Origin: Exophiala sp. HKRS030
Taxonomy: Eukaryota; Ascomycota; Eurotiomycetes; Chaetothyriales; Herpotrichiellaceae
NCBI GenBank assembly: GCA_023897205.1
Contig: JAHWDD010000001.1
Coordinates: 6,944,001 to 7,008,000, forward strand
Reading direction: 5' to 3'
DNA length: 64,000 bases
This document shows positions 32,173 through 42,502 of the stretch, in pieces. How positions within the stretch are numbered: the first letter of the stretch is position 1; each line of letters opens with the position of its first letter. Position numbers and translations under genes: made by a program. The notes under the pieces were generated by a model. That model was not told where the DNA came from, made no database searches, and saw only the letters and a list, made by a program, of their open reading frames with translations.

Positions 32173-33303
32173 TCAAGACTCAGAACTTGTTTTCAAGACG
32201 TTCGAAATGAATGGATGGGTCCTGAAAGGTACAGACGTCTGTAGATCAGCCGGCAACTGCGTTTCTTTGCCGAAATAGCAAGCCAAGAGAAAGCGCTGGA
32301 GCATTCCGTCCTGCTGTTCTCTGGGGCTAGCACCGCCGCTCTCGATGAATTCAGACCATGACACAAGGCTGGACTCAACTACTCCATTGCCATGTCGATC
32401 TAGTGCTTCGTGCCATGCTGTTTCCGTTTCTGCTTCCCATAGGCCTGTTCTGGCATCGAACGGTAATGCTTCAACGAATGGCTGGTATGCGCAAAGTCCT
32501 GTCTCGAGAACCTGGACGAGTCCAGAGATGACGAGCACTGCTATAATCGTGCGCCGTGATGTCTCTGCGATGATCCATGCTTGCCAGGGAGAGAGGTCAC
32601 TGTCCAGCACTTCGGGTAAGATGGACCGGAAGTGGTCGGCCCATTTGCGAAAGAGTTCGCAACGAGGGTGCATTTTGGTTACAAGATGCTTGTCGCTTTC
32701 TGCAAATGCTTTCAATGCGAGTGCAAGAATCACTGCGATGAGATCATGGAAATGGCCGAGAAATTCCACAAAAGATAGCTGGTTGAGTTTGACCGACATG
32801 AGGTGTTCCTCGAGGAGATGCATTTGCCAAGGACTAATGGTCGGTTGCCTACGAGTGTCAATTCGTGGTGTGGCAGTCATGGCGAGGATCTCGCGATGCA
32901 CGAACATGGATGAGTTACCCTCAAATGTTAGAGTGGGTATGCATCCCAAATGCCCGATAGCTAGAGCGAATGTCTCATGATTTCCCAGAAATGGACTATC
33001 AAGCTTTTCGCCTGGGCTGGAGCGGGAATATGCGGCGATGGCATGCAAATGAGCCGACTCTATTGAATCAAAGACGGTGACTGCTGGTGTAGGGAGAATA
33101 CCAGGAGTATTTGCAATAGAAACATGCTGCTGGTTATGATTGGTGGCCGCCCTCTCGTGCGTTCGTTGACGGCTGACCGGCTCAAGATCATATTTGCAAT
33201 CTAGACCTCTTTCTAAACACCGAGGACATTGGGGAAGTTGTGGGGTGCATCGACGTTTCGCCGTGGTGCATGAATGGCATGCCTTCCTTAGCGAAGTAGG
33301 CAT
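32173..33303 (-). CDS. Zn2Cys6 fungal transcription factor
   Basis: A 376-residue putative regulator. The zinc cluster is at the N-terminus: C9-x2-C12-x6-C19-x6-C26-x2-C29-x6-C36, with basic residues (TTAKRRC) between the second and third cysteines as in Gal4-type DNA-binding domains. The rest is helical-looking, without a clear middle-homology region. It has a hydrophobic segment near FLGHFHDLIAVILALALKAFAE and ends in an acidic/Ser tail. No intron is needed. It diverges from the LanC-like gene over about 780 bp, so regulation of that gene is possible but unproven. Targets are unknown. Confidence 0.88.
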   Translation of the reverse strand: MPTSLRKACHSCTTAKRRCTPQLPQCPRCLERGLDCKYDLEPVSRQRTHERAATNHNQQHVSIANTPGILPTPAVTVFDSIESAHLHAIAAYSRSSPGEKLDSPFLGNHETFALAIGHLGCIPTLTFEGNSSMFVHREILAMTATPRIDTRRQPTISPWQMHLLEEHLMSVKLNQLSFVEFLGHFHDLIAVILALALKAFAESDKHLVTKMHPRCELFRKWADHFRSILPEVLDSDLSPWQAWIIAETSRRTIIAVLVISGLVQVLETGLCAYQPFVEALPFDARTGLWEAETETAWHEALDRHGNGVVESSLVSWSEFIESGGASPREQQDGMLQRFLLACYFGKETQLPADLQTSVPFRTHPFISNVLKTSSES

Positions 33304-34082
33304 CGAATCTCAGAAGTCCTCATGAAGGTATTCTACCAGGGGTAGAATTTTGTAAGTCACAACAGGACAAAACGATGATGAGCGATTGGGAAGGGAGGAC
33401 GCCATGGTTACGACGTTTTGGCAACCGGTGGACGTTGACCTGGAGGTTCTTGAGGGTTCAAACCATGTGGATCTTTCCGGATAAGCCAGGGAGACGTCCG
33501 AATACGAGGAAGTACCAACGCTTTTCCACTTTTGGTTTAGTTTCCACTCTTCGCCGCACAGGCCACAGGTGGGCCTTTCGGATGGCTACACATATTTGCT
33601 GGGCACCATGTAGCCGTCAAAGAATGCTCTCTTTCATTGTTAGCTGATTTGCGTGAGATAGTCTAGTCATCAACACACAAGCCATCTCTCCTTTATCTAC
33701 TTGTGATCATGTCACAATCAATGTTGAGATGAAGAAGTGATTGAGTCACGGTGATGCTTGCTTAACCGCACATCTGCATTATCTGCTCCGCTGTACAAAG
33801 ACAAAAGTCTTTCACGTGATATGTCGTGGAACCGCCCCAGTTTGCTGACTTTGCTTTGGTTATCATCTCGTTGAAGTTCATTTAATGATTCGCCAAGTTC
33901 AAATATTCAATTCTTTGTCTGGAAGCATAGGTGTTTGCCAGGAGAGAAACTCAAGTGCCTCTCCCGAACACTCTGAAGGTTATATCATAACCCCTGATGG
34001 CACTACCTAAGCCCAAGAATGCTCATCAACGATTTCCAGGCTTGAATTGTCGATTGAGAGCTGGGGAACAGCATATCCAACC
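33304..34082. other. Divergent promoter of regulator and LanC-like gene
   Basis: Contains both promoters. The plus-strand frame at 33375-33647 has no supporting feature, and no other gene is seen. Confidence 0.4.
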
Positions 34083-35315
34083 ATGAACTCCGCAAACAAC
34101 ACAGACACCAGTTCCAACAGCTTATTTGCCAAATCTGAGTCAAGGCCATGGCGTGGCAAATGCGTTCTCGACTGGGATTCCCGTTTCCGTCTCCCAGCAC
34201 CGACATCATCGACACCGCTTGACAAACATGCAGAACTCCTTGCCAGTCTCGACAGAATCAACACGTACAACCCACCAGTACATACTTGTTCTACTGGATG
34301 GAAATTCGCCGGTCTGTACAGCGGACCGACTTCAGTTGCATATCTCTTTCTCCGTCTTTCGAAATTTTACCCTGACCTGATGTTTAAAGGACAATCCTTG
34401 CGCGATTGGGGAGAGGCCTACCTCAGTCTCGGAATCTATGCTAAACCCCAGAGTGTTGACGCATCCGATTGTGGAATCACAAATGAAACTCTGTCGTTTT
34501 TGGCAGTGCGGGCTGCTTTAGAGCAAGATCCCAGTCTGGTGAAAACGTTGTGTTCTTACGAGAGTGTCATCAACACCAGCGAGGCGATCGGTTTGGACGA
34601 ATGGAAGGACGGCCGAGCAGGATATCTTTACTTATTGCGACTCGCTCGAACTGGATTCGAAAACGATTCCAAGACCACCAATCTTATAAATGAAACGCTC
34701 AAAAAGACAGCCCAACGGATCATATCTCCAGAGCAGCCATGGATCAAACATAACCAAGTCGACGTCGGAGCCGCCCGAGGGACAGTCGGCATAATCACTC
34801 AGGTGATGCTCTCGGATCCGTCCTGTGCGCCGCATCTCGAACACATCGTATCTGACGTTGTACGTGGACAATGGGTAGATACCAGTTGCAATTGGCCTGG
34901 ACCAAATTTACCACGCGGAGGTGGAGAATATCCCGTGATCTTCTGTCAAAGTAGCCCCGGAATTTGCATCTCCTTCAGATCCATTGCTCCGTTGTTCCCT
35001 AACATCAAGACCGAGATCAACAAAGCGAAGATGCTAGCGCATTATAGCTACTACAGTCGTGGGGCTCGATGCGACAGTTCTTGTCTATGTCATGGCGTCG
35101 CGGGGATTTTACTGGCTGTGGACTGCCCAGAAAACTTCTATAAGCTTCTCCGCTACTTGTCAACTGACTATCTGGAACAGATGGGTTGGCTGGCTGAAGC
35201 TGGACGAAGCGACGAATTTGTCGGATTATACACGGGTGAGGCTGGGCGCGCGTGGGCGTGGGCTGTAGCCGATTTGAAGCTTGAGAAGAATTGTATTGGT
35301 TATAATGACATCTGA
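34083..35315 (+). CDS. Lanthionine synthetase C-like (LanC-like) protein
   Basis: A 410-residue protein of the LanC/LANCL alpha-toroid fold; eukaryotic members are linked to glutathione addition to modified proteins. Seen: the repeated Gly-containing helical hairpins (SLRDWGEAYLSLGIYAK; EWKDGRAGYLYLLRLA; VDVGAARGTVGIITQVML), a cysteine in IFCQSSPGICISF at the place of the canonical WCHG motif, and CLCHGVAGILLA with the Cys-His zinc pair (35088-35093). Thus the three expected zinc ligands (Cys, Cys, His) are present, while the usual Trp, His and Gly around the first Cys are changed. The ATG at 34083 is used; the open frame upstream starts only with TTG. No lanthipeptide precursor or dehydratase lies nearby. 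Confidence 0.85.
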   Translation: MNSANNTDTSSNSLFAKSESRPWRGKCVLDWDSRFRLPAPTSSTPLDKHAELLASLDRINTYNPPVHTCSTGWKFAGLYSGPTSVAYLFLRLSKFYPDLMFKGQSLRDWGEAYLSLGIYAKPQSVDASDCGITNETLSFLAVRAALEQDPSLVKTLCSYESVINTSEAIGLDEWKDGRAGYLYLLRLARTGFENDSKTTNLINETLKKTAQRIISPEQPWIKHNQVDVGAARGTVGIITQVMLSDPSCAPHLEHIVSDVVRGQWVDTSCNWPGPNLPRGGGEYPVIFCQSSPGICISFRSIAPLFPNIKTEINKAKMLAHYSYYSRGARCDSSCLCHGVAGILLAVDCPENFYKLLRYLSTDYLEQMGWLAEAGRSDEFVGLYTGEAGRAWAWAVADLKLEKNCIGYNDI

Positions 35316-35872
35316 AGGTTGTTCTTACCTGATGATTGGTTTTTTGATCTAGAACGAGATTGGGGCGCGGAGCACACTGTATTCGCATAGAGGAAATGGT
35401 GTTACAACTGGTTGTGAGCAGACGAGATCTTCATGCCGTCTCCTGTGTTCATGTGGCTCGTGGGCAAGATATGTGTATGCAGGTACAGTTGTGGAAGCAG
35501 AGACTCCCGAGCCAACCAATGATCGAGAACGTGACCGTATATAATATAAGGTTGGCAACTATTGGGCGACATTGTTGACGAAGATCTTGAATCAAGTATC
35601 ATTCACTTCCGTCGGAGCCCTGACTCGCGTGATTCGGACAAATTCCAGCACTCCCTCGCAACTGGCCTTGTTTCTCCGCATTCGACTTTCCACAGATCGA
35701 AAGAAAGTTGAAAGCCCTTGCCATTGGTAACCGCGAAAGGCGTGTCAACAACGATCACAGCTTACAACACCTCACAAGACCGTCGCCGTTGTCCCTCTCC
35801 TAGGACTGCTCGGCGGCCTTACACCACTTTTAACACCTCACACGAAGCGACAAAGACACACTCCTTCAGACC
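35316..35872. other. Intergenic, promoter of the probable Med9 gene
   Basis: Contains an AC/CT-rich stretch before the start codon at 35873. No gene is recognised. Confidence 0.4.
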
Positions 35873-36346
35873 ATGCCCGAACCGATCCCAACGGCAGCGC
35901 CGCACACGCACCCAGACATCCCACCCTTCCCGTCGCCCAGCACATTCAGCATCCTGCCCGACATCTACCTACTGATCTCACGACTGTCGATTCTTCAACC
36001 CGTCAACCCGGCCAACGCTTCGCAGCAGGCATCGACATCCACGCCCGCAGGCACAGGCGCAGGCACAGGCGTCAGCGCAAGCAGCGCAAGACCTACACCC
36101 ACACACCCCAACGACCGCCTGCATTCCGGCCAGCCGCCGCTCGAGACTAAAGACCTGATTGCGAATATCTACCCGATCAAGCAGAAACTGGCTAAAGCGC
36201 GCGCGGCGGTCGCGGGTCTGCCGGATGTGCAGAGGAGTGTTGACGAGCAGGAGAGCGAGATTAGAGCGTTGGAGAAGAGGGTGGCGGCGTTGAATGGCCG
36301 GCTTGCGCTGCTGGCGGGGATTGCGAAGGGGAGGGAAAGGGGATAG
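35873..36346 (+). CDS. MED9: Probable Mediator complex subunit 9
   Basis: A 157-residue protein. The N-terminal part is Pro-rich and contains a helix-like FSILPDIYLLISRLSIL. A low-complexity Ala/Gly/Thr linker follows (residues about 50-85). A C-terminal coiled coil runs from LIANIYPIKQKLAKARAAV through LPDVQRSVDEQESEIRALEKRVAALNGRLALL. This layout (IxPxIxxLLxxL, then an Ixxl+kAR...LP...SxxeQ...I coiled coil) matches fungal Med9, a middle-module subunit bridging regulators and RNA polymerase II. The low-complexity linker differs in codon use (GC-rich). The family call rests on pattern memory and is moderate. Confidence 0.6.
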   Translation: MPEPIPTAAPHTHPDIPPFPSPSTFSILPDIYLLISRLSILQPVNPANASQQASTSTPAGTGAGTGVSASSARPTPTHPNDRLHSGQPPLETKDLIANIYPIKQKLAKARAAVAGLPDVQRSVDEQESEIRALEKRVAALNGRLALLAGIAKGRERG

Positions 36347-36767
36347 AGAGCTGGGGCCTACGCCGGTGGATGATGTGGTCATGAAAGAAGGGTCAGAGAC
36401 GTGAGTTTGAAAAGAGCACTTGGTTCTTAGCGGTACGTGGGGCAAGGCAAAGGATCGTCGATTCCAGATCACAACGAGGTCGCTCTTGAGGATCCGCCTC
36501 CAGCTTTGTCATGCTGATCGACATCACGCTGTCACAAAGATGAGAAGGTTGGGTTTATTCTCGCAAGACGAAGGGCCATTTTTTGGGGTACCCAAATACC
36601 ATTTCTTGTATCGTTGAAGATACATACGCCTACCACCTTGATCGATCAGGAGACATGCTCATTTCCTTTGTACCCTTGGACAATTACGACCCTGCCAAAA
36701 CTCACGGACGCCACCTCATTAAAGAATCTTTCTCAGAGGAATCGATCATGGCGATGTGGGATCTCAT
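36347..36767. other. Tail-to-tail intergenic region
   Basis: No recognisable gene. It separates the convergent Med9-like and SHMT genes. Confidence 0.4.
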
Positions 36768-38404
36768 CTAGACTGGGAGAGGGAAGCTGGAAGCCCAGTC
36801 GGCAATTTCTTGTCTCAAATCCAAGATTTCCTTGACTGAGTCATTCGCGACAACGGCCTTGAAGTCCTTCAGCTTGTTTGCCTCCTTGGGTAGATCTGCT
36901 TGAATCTTCTTGCACAATTTGATGCTTGAATCGATATAACCCGCAACGCGCTTGAAGGCTTCCTCCCCAAAACCTCTTGATGTCATTGCGGGAGTACCGA
37001 TACGAATACCACAAGGGGTCAAGGCCGACTTATCACCTGGAATACTGTTCTTATTGCAAGCAATGTTGATTTGTTCCAGGACAGCTTCAACACGAGCACC
37101 ATCGAGGGATTGGGGCGCAGATCCAACAGGACCATGTGTGAATCGGTACCATCGGCAACAAGCTTGTAGCCAAGACTCTTGAATTCGTTCTCAAGCGCTT
37201 TGGCATTCTTGATAACCTGTTCCTGGTACTGGCGGAACTCTGGTGTCGCAGCTTGTTTCAGAGCCACAGCCAAAGCAGTGATTGTGTGGTTATGTGGTCC
37301 ACCCTGGTGACCAGGGAAGACGGAGAAGTTGATGGGACCTTCCAAGTCGTAGAGGACTTGCTTGCCAGTCTTCGCATCTGTGCTACGCACACCCTTGCGG
37401 AAGAAGATCATGGCTCCACGTGGCCCACGAAGAGATTTGTGGGTTGTGGTGGTGACAATGTCGGCGTGTTCAAAGGGAGAGGGGATGACACCGGCGGCGA
37501 TCAGGCCAGAGATATGGGCCATGTCGACCACGAGGTATGCTCCGACCTTATCGGCGATTTGACGCATGCGGGCATAGTCGATCAGACGACAGTAGGCTGA
37601 TGTTCCAGCCACAATGGTCTTTGGTCGGTACATGAGGGCATTCTCTTCGAGGCGGTCATAATCGATGATGCCGGTTTCGAGGTTGACTCGGTAGGGGAAG
37701 GTCTCGAAGTAGGTGGACACAGCTGAGATTCTATTTAACACGTCAATCATAAGGGTCACCGTTGGATCGGAAGGTCCTCACTTCTTCTGTGGTGTCTGAT
37801 ATCCGTGGCTCAAATGTCCTCCGTGTGGCAAATCCAGACCCATCAATCGATCATGCGGTCTCATGATGGCCTGGTAGACCTGCAAATTGGCAGGAGAACC
37901 ACTCAAGCATTGTACGTTAACACCCCATTTCTCCGAATCCAGGTGGAATGCATTAAGAGCTCTGGCCTGACAGGTAAGCTCGATACTGTCGATATGCTGG
38001 TTTCCACCATAGTAACGAGCTCCAGGGTAACCCTCAGAGTATTTGTTGGACATGGGGCTGCCGAGAGCGTCGAAGACGGCCCGGGATGTAACATTTTCAG
38101 AGGCAATGAGGATGATGGACTCGCGCTGACGCTTGATTTCTTTCTTCTACAGCGGGTGTAAGCAAGGTAGTGGGGTAAGGCGAGGGTAGTTGGTGTGTTT
38201 ACCATGATCTCGGCGATTTCTGGGTCTGAGTCGACCAGAGAGTTCTCGAGCATCTGTTCGAAGGCACAAGTCAGTCATGATTTTCGATGAAAGCCTCTTG
38301 TCTTCGTATTGCACGTCCATCTAGACAATGACTCGACAGGAATAACTCACGTCCTTGTGGGCCTTGGACAAGGCATAGCTGGGGGATTGAGCGACGGAAC
38401 CCAT
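36768..38404 (-). CDS. SHM2: Serine hydroxymethyltransferase, one apparent frameshift
   Basis: A PLP enzyme that converts serine and tetrahydrofolate to glycine and methylene-THF. Exons 38351-38404, 38203-38253, 37782-38146 and 36768-37730 have standard introns (148, 56 and 51 bp). With one added base they give 477 residues. Blocks seen: [26 protein letters not shown], the PLP-lysine motif [33 protein letters not shown], and [17 protein letters not shown]. The frame breaks at coding CGCCCCAATCC (37112-37115, a run of four; five are needed to read [13 protein letters not shown]). No intron explains it. No mitochondrial presequence is seen, so I take it as the cytosolic form. The symbol follows the yeast cytosolic enzyme. 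Confidence 0.92.
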
Positions 38405-38909
38405 GATGTTTCGCAACTCTCTCTGTCTCTGTAGATACAAGACTCGGCGTCGATTTGAAGAAGAATGAAGAACCACGAGAAAAGGTATGCAGAGAGTAAA
38501 TGTCTGTGGTAAAAGTGACAGGAGGTGTGGTCTCGTGGGAGGGGAGCGGGCGGAGGACTCAATGTAAACTTTTTTTTCCCTTGTTCGTGTCTTTCTCCCA
38601 CCTGCCACTCGGAACGCAGACAATGCGGGACACGGACTGGATTTTTGGCCAACGCCGATCTCGCCAAAGTTTCCCCGCGTCAGGCTTGTTCCCACATTAG
38701 TAGATTAAGCGTTGCTTTGTAGTTTTTCCGGGTCCTTCTCCGTCTACGGATTCGTTTACTCAGGTAGGCAGTACGATTGACTATACCTATTCTATGCCCG
38801 TAATAGGCTCGATAGACCTTGGAGTTGCTACCACAGCACAATATTAGGGCAGGTCTGCTTCACACCTATGTCCAGCAATCTGATTTCTGAGTGCTTCATT
38901 CCCAATATT
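38405..38909. other. SHMT promoter region
   Basis: The upstream region of SHMT and the 3' flank of the RPA34.5 gene on the same strand. It contains a TC-rich stretch near 38560-38600. No gene is seen. Confidence 0.4.
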
Positions 38910-40075
38910 CTACAACACACCTTCATCCACAATCCTCCGTTTCTTTTTCTTCTTCTTTTCTGGCGAGCCACTAGACTTATCTTTCCCTTTCTTCTTCTCC
39001 GTTGTCTTTTCGTCGATTTGCATCGCATCTCCATCATCTTCCCTCGCGGCCTCATCGGCAAATGGTTCACCCAGGACTTCACCAGGTATTCGGAACACTG
39101 CAGTTGTCATCTCCACAGCTTTATCGCGGGGTGCAGCACTGGCGCCGAATGGTGTGTATCTTTGCTTCAAGCCCTCGGGTTGTTCTCGGGTTTTCTCTTT
39201 GTGCCTTCGGTGGTTGCTGTGAAGATGATGCCCGTTGTCGTATCGTCATGATTACCCTTGCGTGTAGCTTTTGGCACTCTGCTCATTTCACGCAAATCGA
39301 ATCTCTTCGAGATCTTGATTGCGGTTGGCTCGTATGTAGAGTTCTGACCTGCTGGTAGCAGCAAGACACTGTCGTCGGATGTGGCCGGGGACATATTGTA
39401 ATCAATGCCATCTTTTGTCAAGATTGGTTTTCTTTGTAGAGCGGCTTGAATGTCGAGCTCTAAGATGGACTCCACCGATACCGAATCTGGTGCTGAAATG
39501 TGCCAGATCTGCTTCTGTGAGAGGTCCTCGAACAATGATGCAGCTTGAGACGCATAGTCAGACGATGTCAGCACAACAGGTTCGTAACCATGAGGTGCTT
39601 TGAAAGGCTTTGGGTTTATTCGAACTGCGGCAGAAGATTTTGTCTTCGGTTTCTTTTGTGTTTTTTGTGGATTTGAATCTGGCGTTGATTTCCTTTTCCT
39701 GCTGCTTGAATTGGTGCTCGAGGTGGTATTGGAATCATTTTGACTGGCTTCGCTTTCCCCCTCAGATTCCTCACTACTCCTGGATTCTGAGTCTTCCTCG
39801 CTGTTGATATGCACTTCAGCTGAACGATCGTCTTTCGAAGTCAATTTCGGTTTTGCGGCAGATAATGATTTTGTGCTTGCAAGATGTGCCTTGGTCGTCT
39901 TCCCAGACGAGGCAGATTCCTTTGTCCGTTTCAGTTTCGAGGTTGATTTTGACTTTGATGTTGCCTTCGAGGTGTTGTTCTCCGCTCCATTCTCGATGTT
40001 CTCCTCATCGCTCGAATCTACAACGTGTTCGTCACTCAACTTGCTTGGCCGTGAGACGATCTTTGTTTGGGCCAT
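38910..40075 (-). CDS. RPA34: DNA-directed RNA polymerase I subunit RPA34.5-like, one apparent frameshift
   Basis: RPA34.5 forms a TFIIF-like dimer with RPA49 on RNA polymerase I. The start at 40075 (MAQTKIVSRPSKLSDEH) opens a long Ser/Glu/Lys-rich acidic-basic region. The conserved core follows: RINPKPFKAPHGYEPVVL, then LFEDLSQKQIWHISAPDSVSVESI. After TTEGTKRKP the frame changes and continues as GLKQRYTPFGASAAP, then ends in a polylysine tail (EKKKKKKRR). Adding one C to the coding CCC run at 39189-39191 joins both parts into 388 residues. The open frame upstream of 40075 lacks homology. The gene diverges from GRC3. Confidence 0.8.
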
Positions 40076-40501
40076 AGCTAGAGTCTCGGCCTCAGGAGGC
40101 CTTGGAGAATGTAATATAGCCTCACGATAAGACCAAGTTGATCTTATTCTTGAACGTATGAGAGGTCGTCTTGAACATGTCGAAATTTTGGAAACAAAAA
40201 ATTTGAGTGGATCACGGAAAACACGACTCGACAGGGGCTTTAGCAGCCAGTGAGTGACTAGAGAACGGCTAGGGCTGTGAGTAGCCACTAGCAAGCCACT
40301 AACCCATCTTCGGGTATTTTCCACAAATAAGAGACCTTCATTTATCAGCAGCGCCGGGAGGCTAGACACTAATCAGTTAGATAGTTGCACACTTCACGAA
40401 GACACCTACAGTGCACCGGGCCACAAGAAGAAGTTTCTACGTTTTATGTAACATGTTGCCATTACAAGCACCATGTATCTGACTACTTGGCCGAGCTGCT
40501 G
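40076..40501. promoter_or_regulatory. Bidirectional promoter region, RPA34.5 / GRC3
   Basis: A 426-bp region between divergent start codons of two genes acting in rRNA production. No other gene fits. I cannot name specific factor sites with confidence. Confidence 0.5.
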
Positions 40502-42502
40502 ATGACGACCAGTAAGTTGCTCATGCAAGTATACGATTCCACATCCGAATTCTACTGACTAGCAGATGGTGGAAAGCTTAGTGCAATCGCAAGGCGTCGG
40601 CTGCGCGATGCACAGTCCGCCACGGTCACTCCTCTACCTATAGTACCGCCTACTGTAGAGAAGAGCTCGAGTCAGCCGACTTCTGGGAAGAGTACACCTA
40701 GGTCGAGAACCGATGAGGATTCTGCTGAGTTTGCTGAATCTGAAAACCAATTCAAACCTTTGATCGAGACTGGAGCGGTTCATTTCGGTTCAACACGAGA
40801 AGTAGAGGCAGTTGGGCAAAGTTCCATCAAGATCAAATTCTCTAGGTCTCAGGTAAGTATGCAGGACCGATATGTCAACATTGACTGATGAACACAGAAA
40901 TGCTTTATCCTGGGTATATGTGATCTGTGGGTTAAAGAGGGGTCTGTTTTTATCTTCGGTGCCACGCTCCATGCATCCACCTCACTTCATCGAGTCTATG
41001 CTCCTAGAACTCATGCCCTAGTATCTATCGAGGCAATCACCAAGTATGCCGAATTCGAGCTGCAGTCTGTTAATGACAGCATCTTGGACGTACCGAGTCT
41101 CAGCTCGAAGAGCATCTGGACGCCCCTTGAGCCAAATTCATCGAGCACCTCTTTCTACATTCTAGGCCATTCATTCGAGCATGACACCAAAAGCATCAAT
41201 CGTGTCAAAGAACTAAGCCTGGACCAGTGGAAGCCTCACCTGATGCAGCTCTCGACAATTTCACCGGACGAATTTCGGCGGTCTAGGATCCTCTTATGTG
41301 GCAAACGACTGTCAGGGTTGTCAACATTTCTCAGATGTCTCGTTAACAGGATACTCACAATATCCAATGAACATCCTTCAGCGGGTGTTGCAAAGACAGT
41401 CACGATACTTGATCTAGATTCAAGTGGTCCGGAGTATGCAGCACCTGGTATGATCAGTCTCACGCATGTAGTGCAGCCTATGTTCGGGCCATCCTTCACT
41501 CACCCTCTTTCTGTCGGTGGGTCCACAAGTCGGATCTTGAAGCAACATTTTCTTGGTGAAGTTGAAACGAGCGAGATGGGCCGATGCCAGGTTGATCAAA
41601 TTACGGATCTACTTGATCTCGACCATTCGCTGCAGAAGATACTGAAATCAGACTCGTTGATCATTCTTGCACCTAAATGGTGGAACAATATCGACCAGGA
41701 TGTAGCTGCTAAGTTATGGAAGGAAATCAATCCTACTACGATTGCTTGTCTTGACATGAATCCAGTATCGCCCCATTTGCGACCGTGGCGAAACTTCGCC
41801 AATACAAATGAGACACCCATCATTCACATCCCGCCACAGGTATTGGAGGGCTCATTGCCAATGCAAGACCACAATCAGAGAATGCAGTCATATTTTCATG
41901 CGGTCAGACTGATGGACGAGACCGTGCTTTGGGATCATCGGCCCGTGTTGGCCGGCGGTCAATCTGAAATACAGTTGAAATATGCCGGAAGTGGGACTAA
42001 AATCATCGGCATCGCTCTCGTGGGAACGTATGTTGCGGTGGAAGACACTTTTGACGCATTGCAGGGAAGTATCGCTGCGATCGTGGCGGTGAATCAAAAT
42101 GATAACGAATGTGTGAGTGTAAATGGCAGAAATCTAGATGTCGAACTCGACAACCTCGACTCTCTTCAGCGCCGTATTTGGCCGGAGACTGTCAGGACCG
42201 AGGAAGGCCTGCCCCGGTTTCTCACAAGTCAAGGCAGCTATCATGCAGGCCACGCGCCCCAAGCAAAGTGCATTGGGTTAGGATTCATCTCGCGGATCGA
42301 CATCCTCAGCCAGCATATCATGATTGTCACAGGACTGACAACGCACGGGCTCAACGAGCAAATGCAGGGGCTCCAAGTGGCGCTGGTAGTTCAGAAAGCC
42401 ACTTCAGATGGACGCTACAAAACGGACTGGATGAGGAGGGAAATGACCTTTCCCGGAAGAGAGCAGACCGATATGAAGGGCTCCATGGAACCCGTATCAT
42501 GA
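40502..42502 (+). CDS. GRC3: Grc3-like polynucleotide 5'-hydroxyl kinase, degenerate nucleotide site
   Basis: Grc3/Nol9 phosphorylates RNA 5' ends during ITS2 removal. Exons 40502-40511, 40566-40852 and 40898-42502 give 633 residues; both introns (54 and 45 bp) keep the frame. Family blocks are clear: CFILGICDLWVKEGSVFIFGATLHAS, VYAPRTHALVSI, DLDSSGPEYAAPGMISLTHVVQP, FTHP, and near the C-terminus LTTHGLNEQMQGLQVALVVQK ... KTDWMRREM. The P-loop expected as GxxxSGKST reads GKRLSGLSTF. Leu-240 (TTG, 41318-41320) replaces the lysine. The DxDxGQPE block is altered (DLDSSGPE), and the usual NTPGWVKG reads LAPKWWNN. It may be a pseudoenzyme or a scaffold for its nuclease partner. Confidence 0.82.

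Noticed and set aside
33375..33647. 90-codon plus-strand frame in the regulator/LanC promoter
   Set aside because: Trp/Arg-rich translation without any conserved feature, inside a divergent promoter.
32173..35315. Lanthipeptide or secondary-metabolite cluster around the LanC-like gene and Zn2Cys6 regulator
   Set aside because: No precursor peptide, dehydratase, synthase, P450 or transporter nearby. Neighbours are housekeeping genes.
40076..40369. 98-codon N-terminal extension of RPA34.5
   Set aside because: It lies in the divergent promoter, has no family similarity, and conserved content begins after the ATG at 40075.
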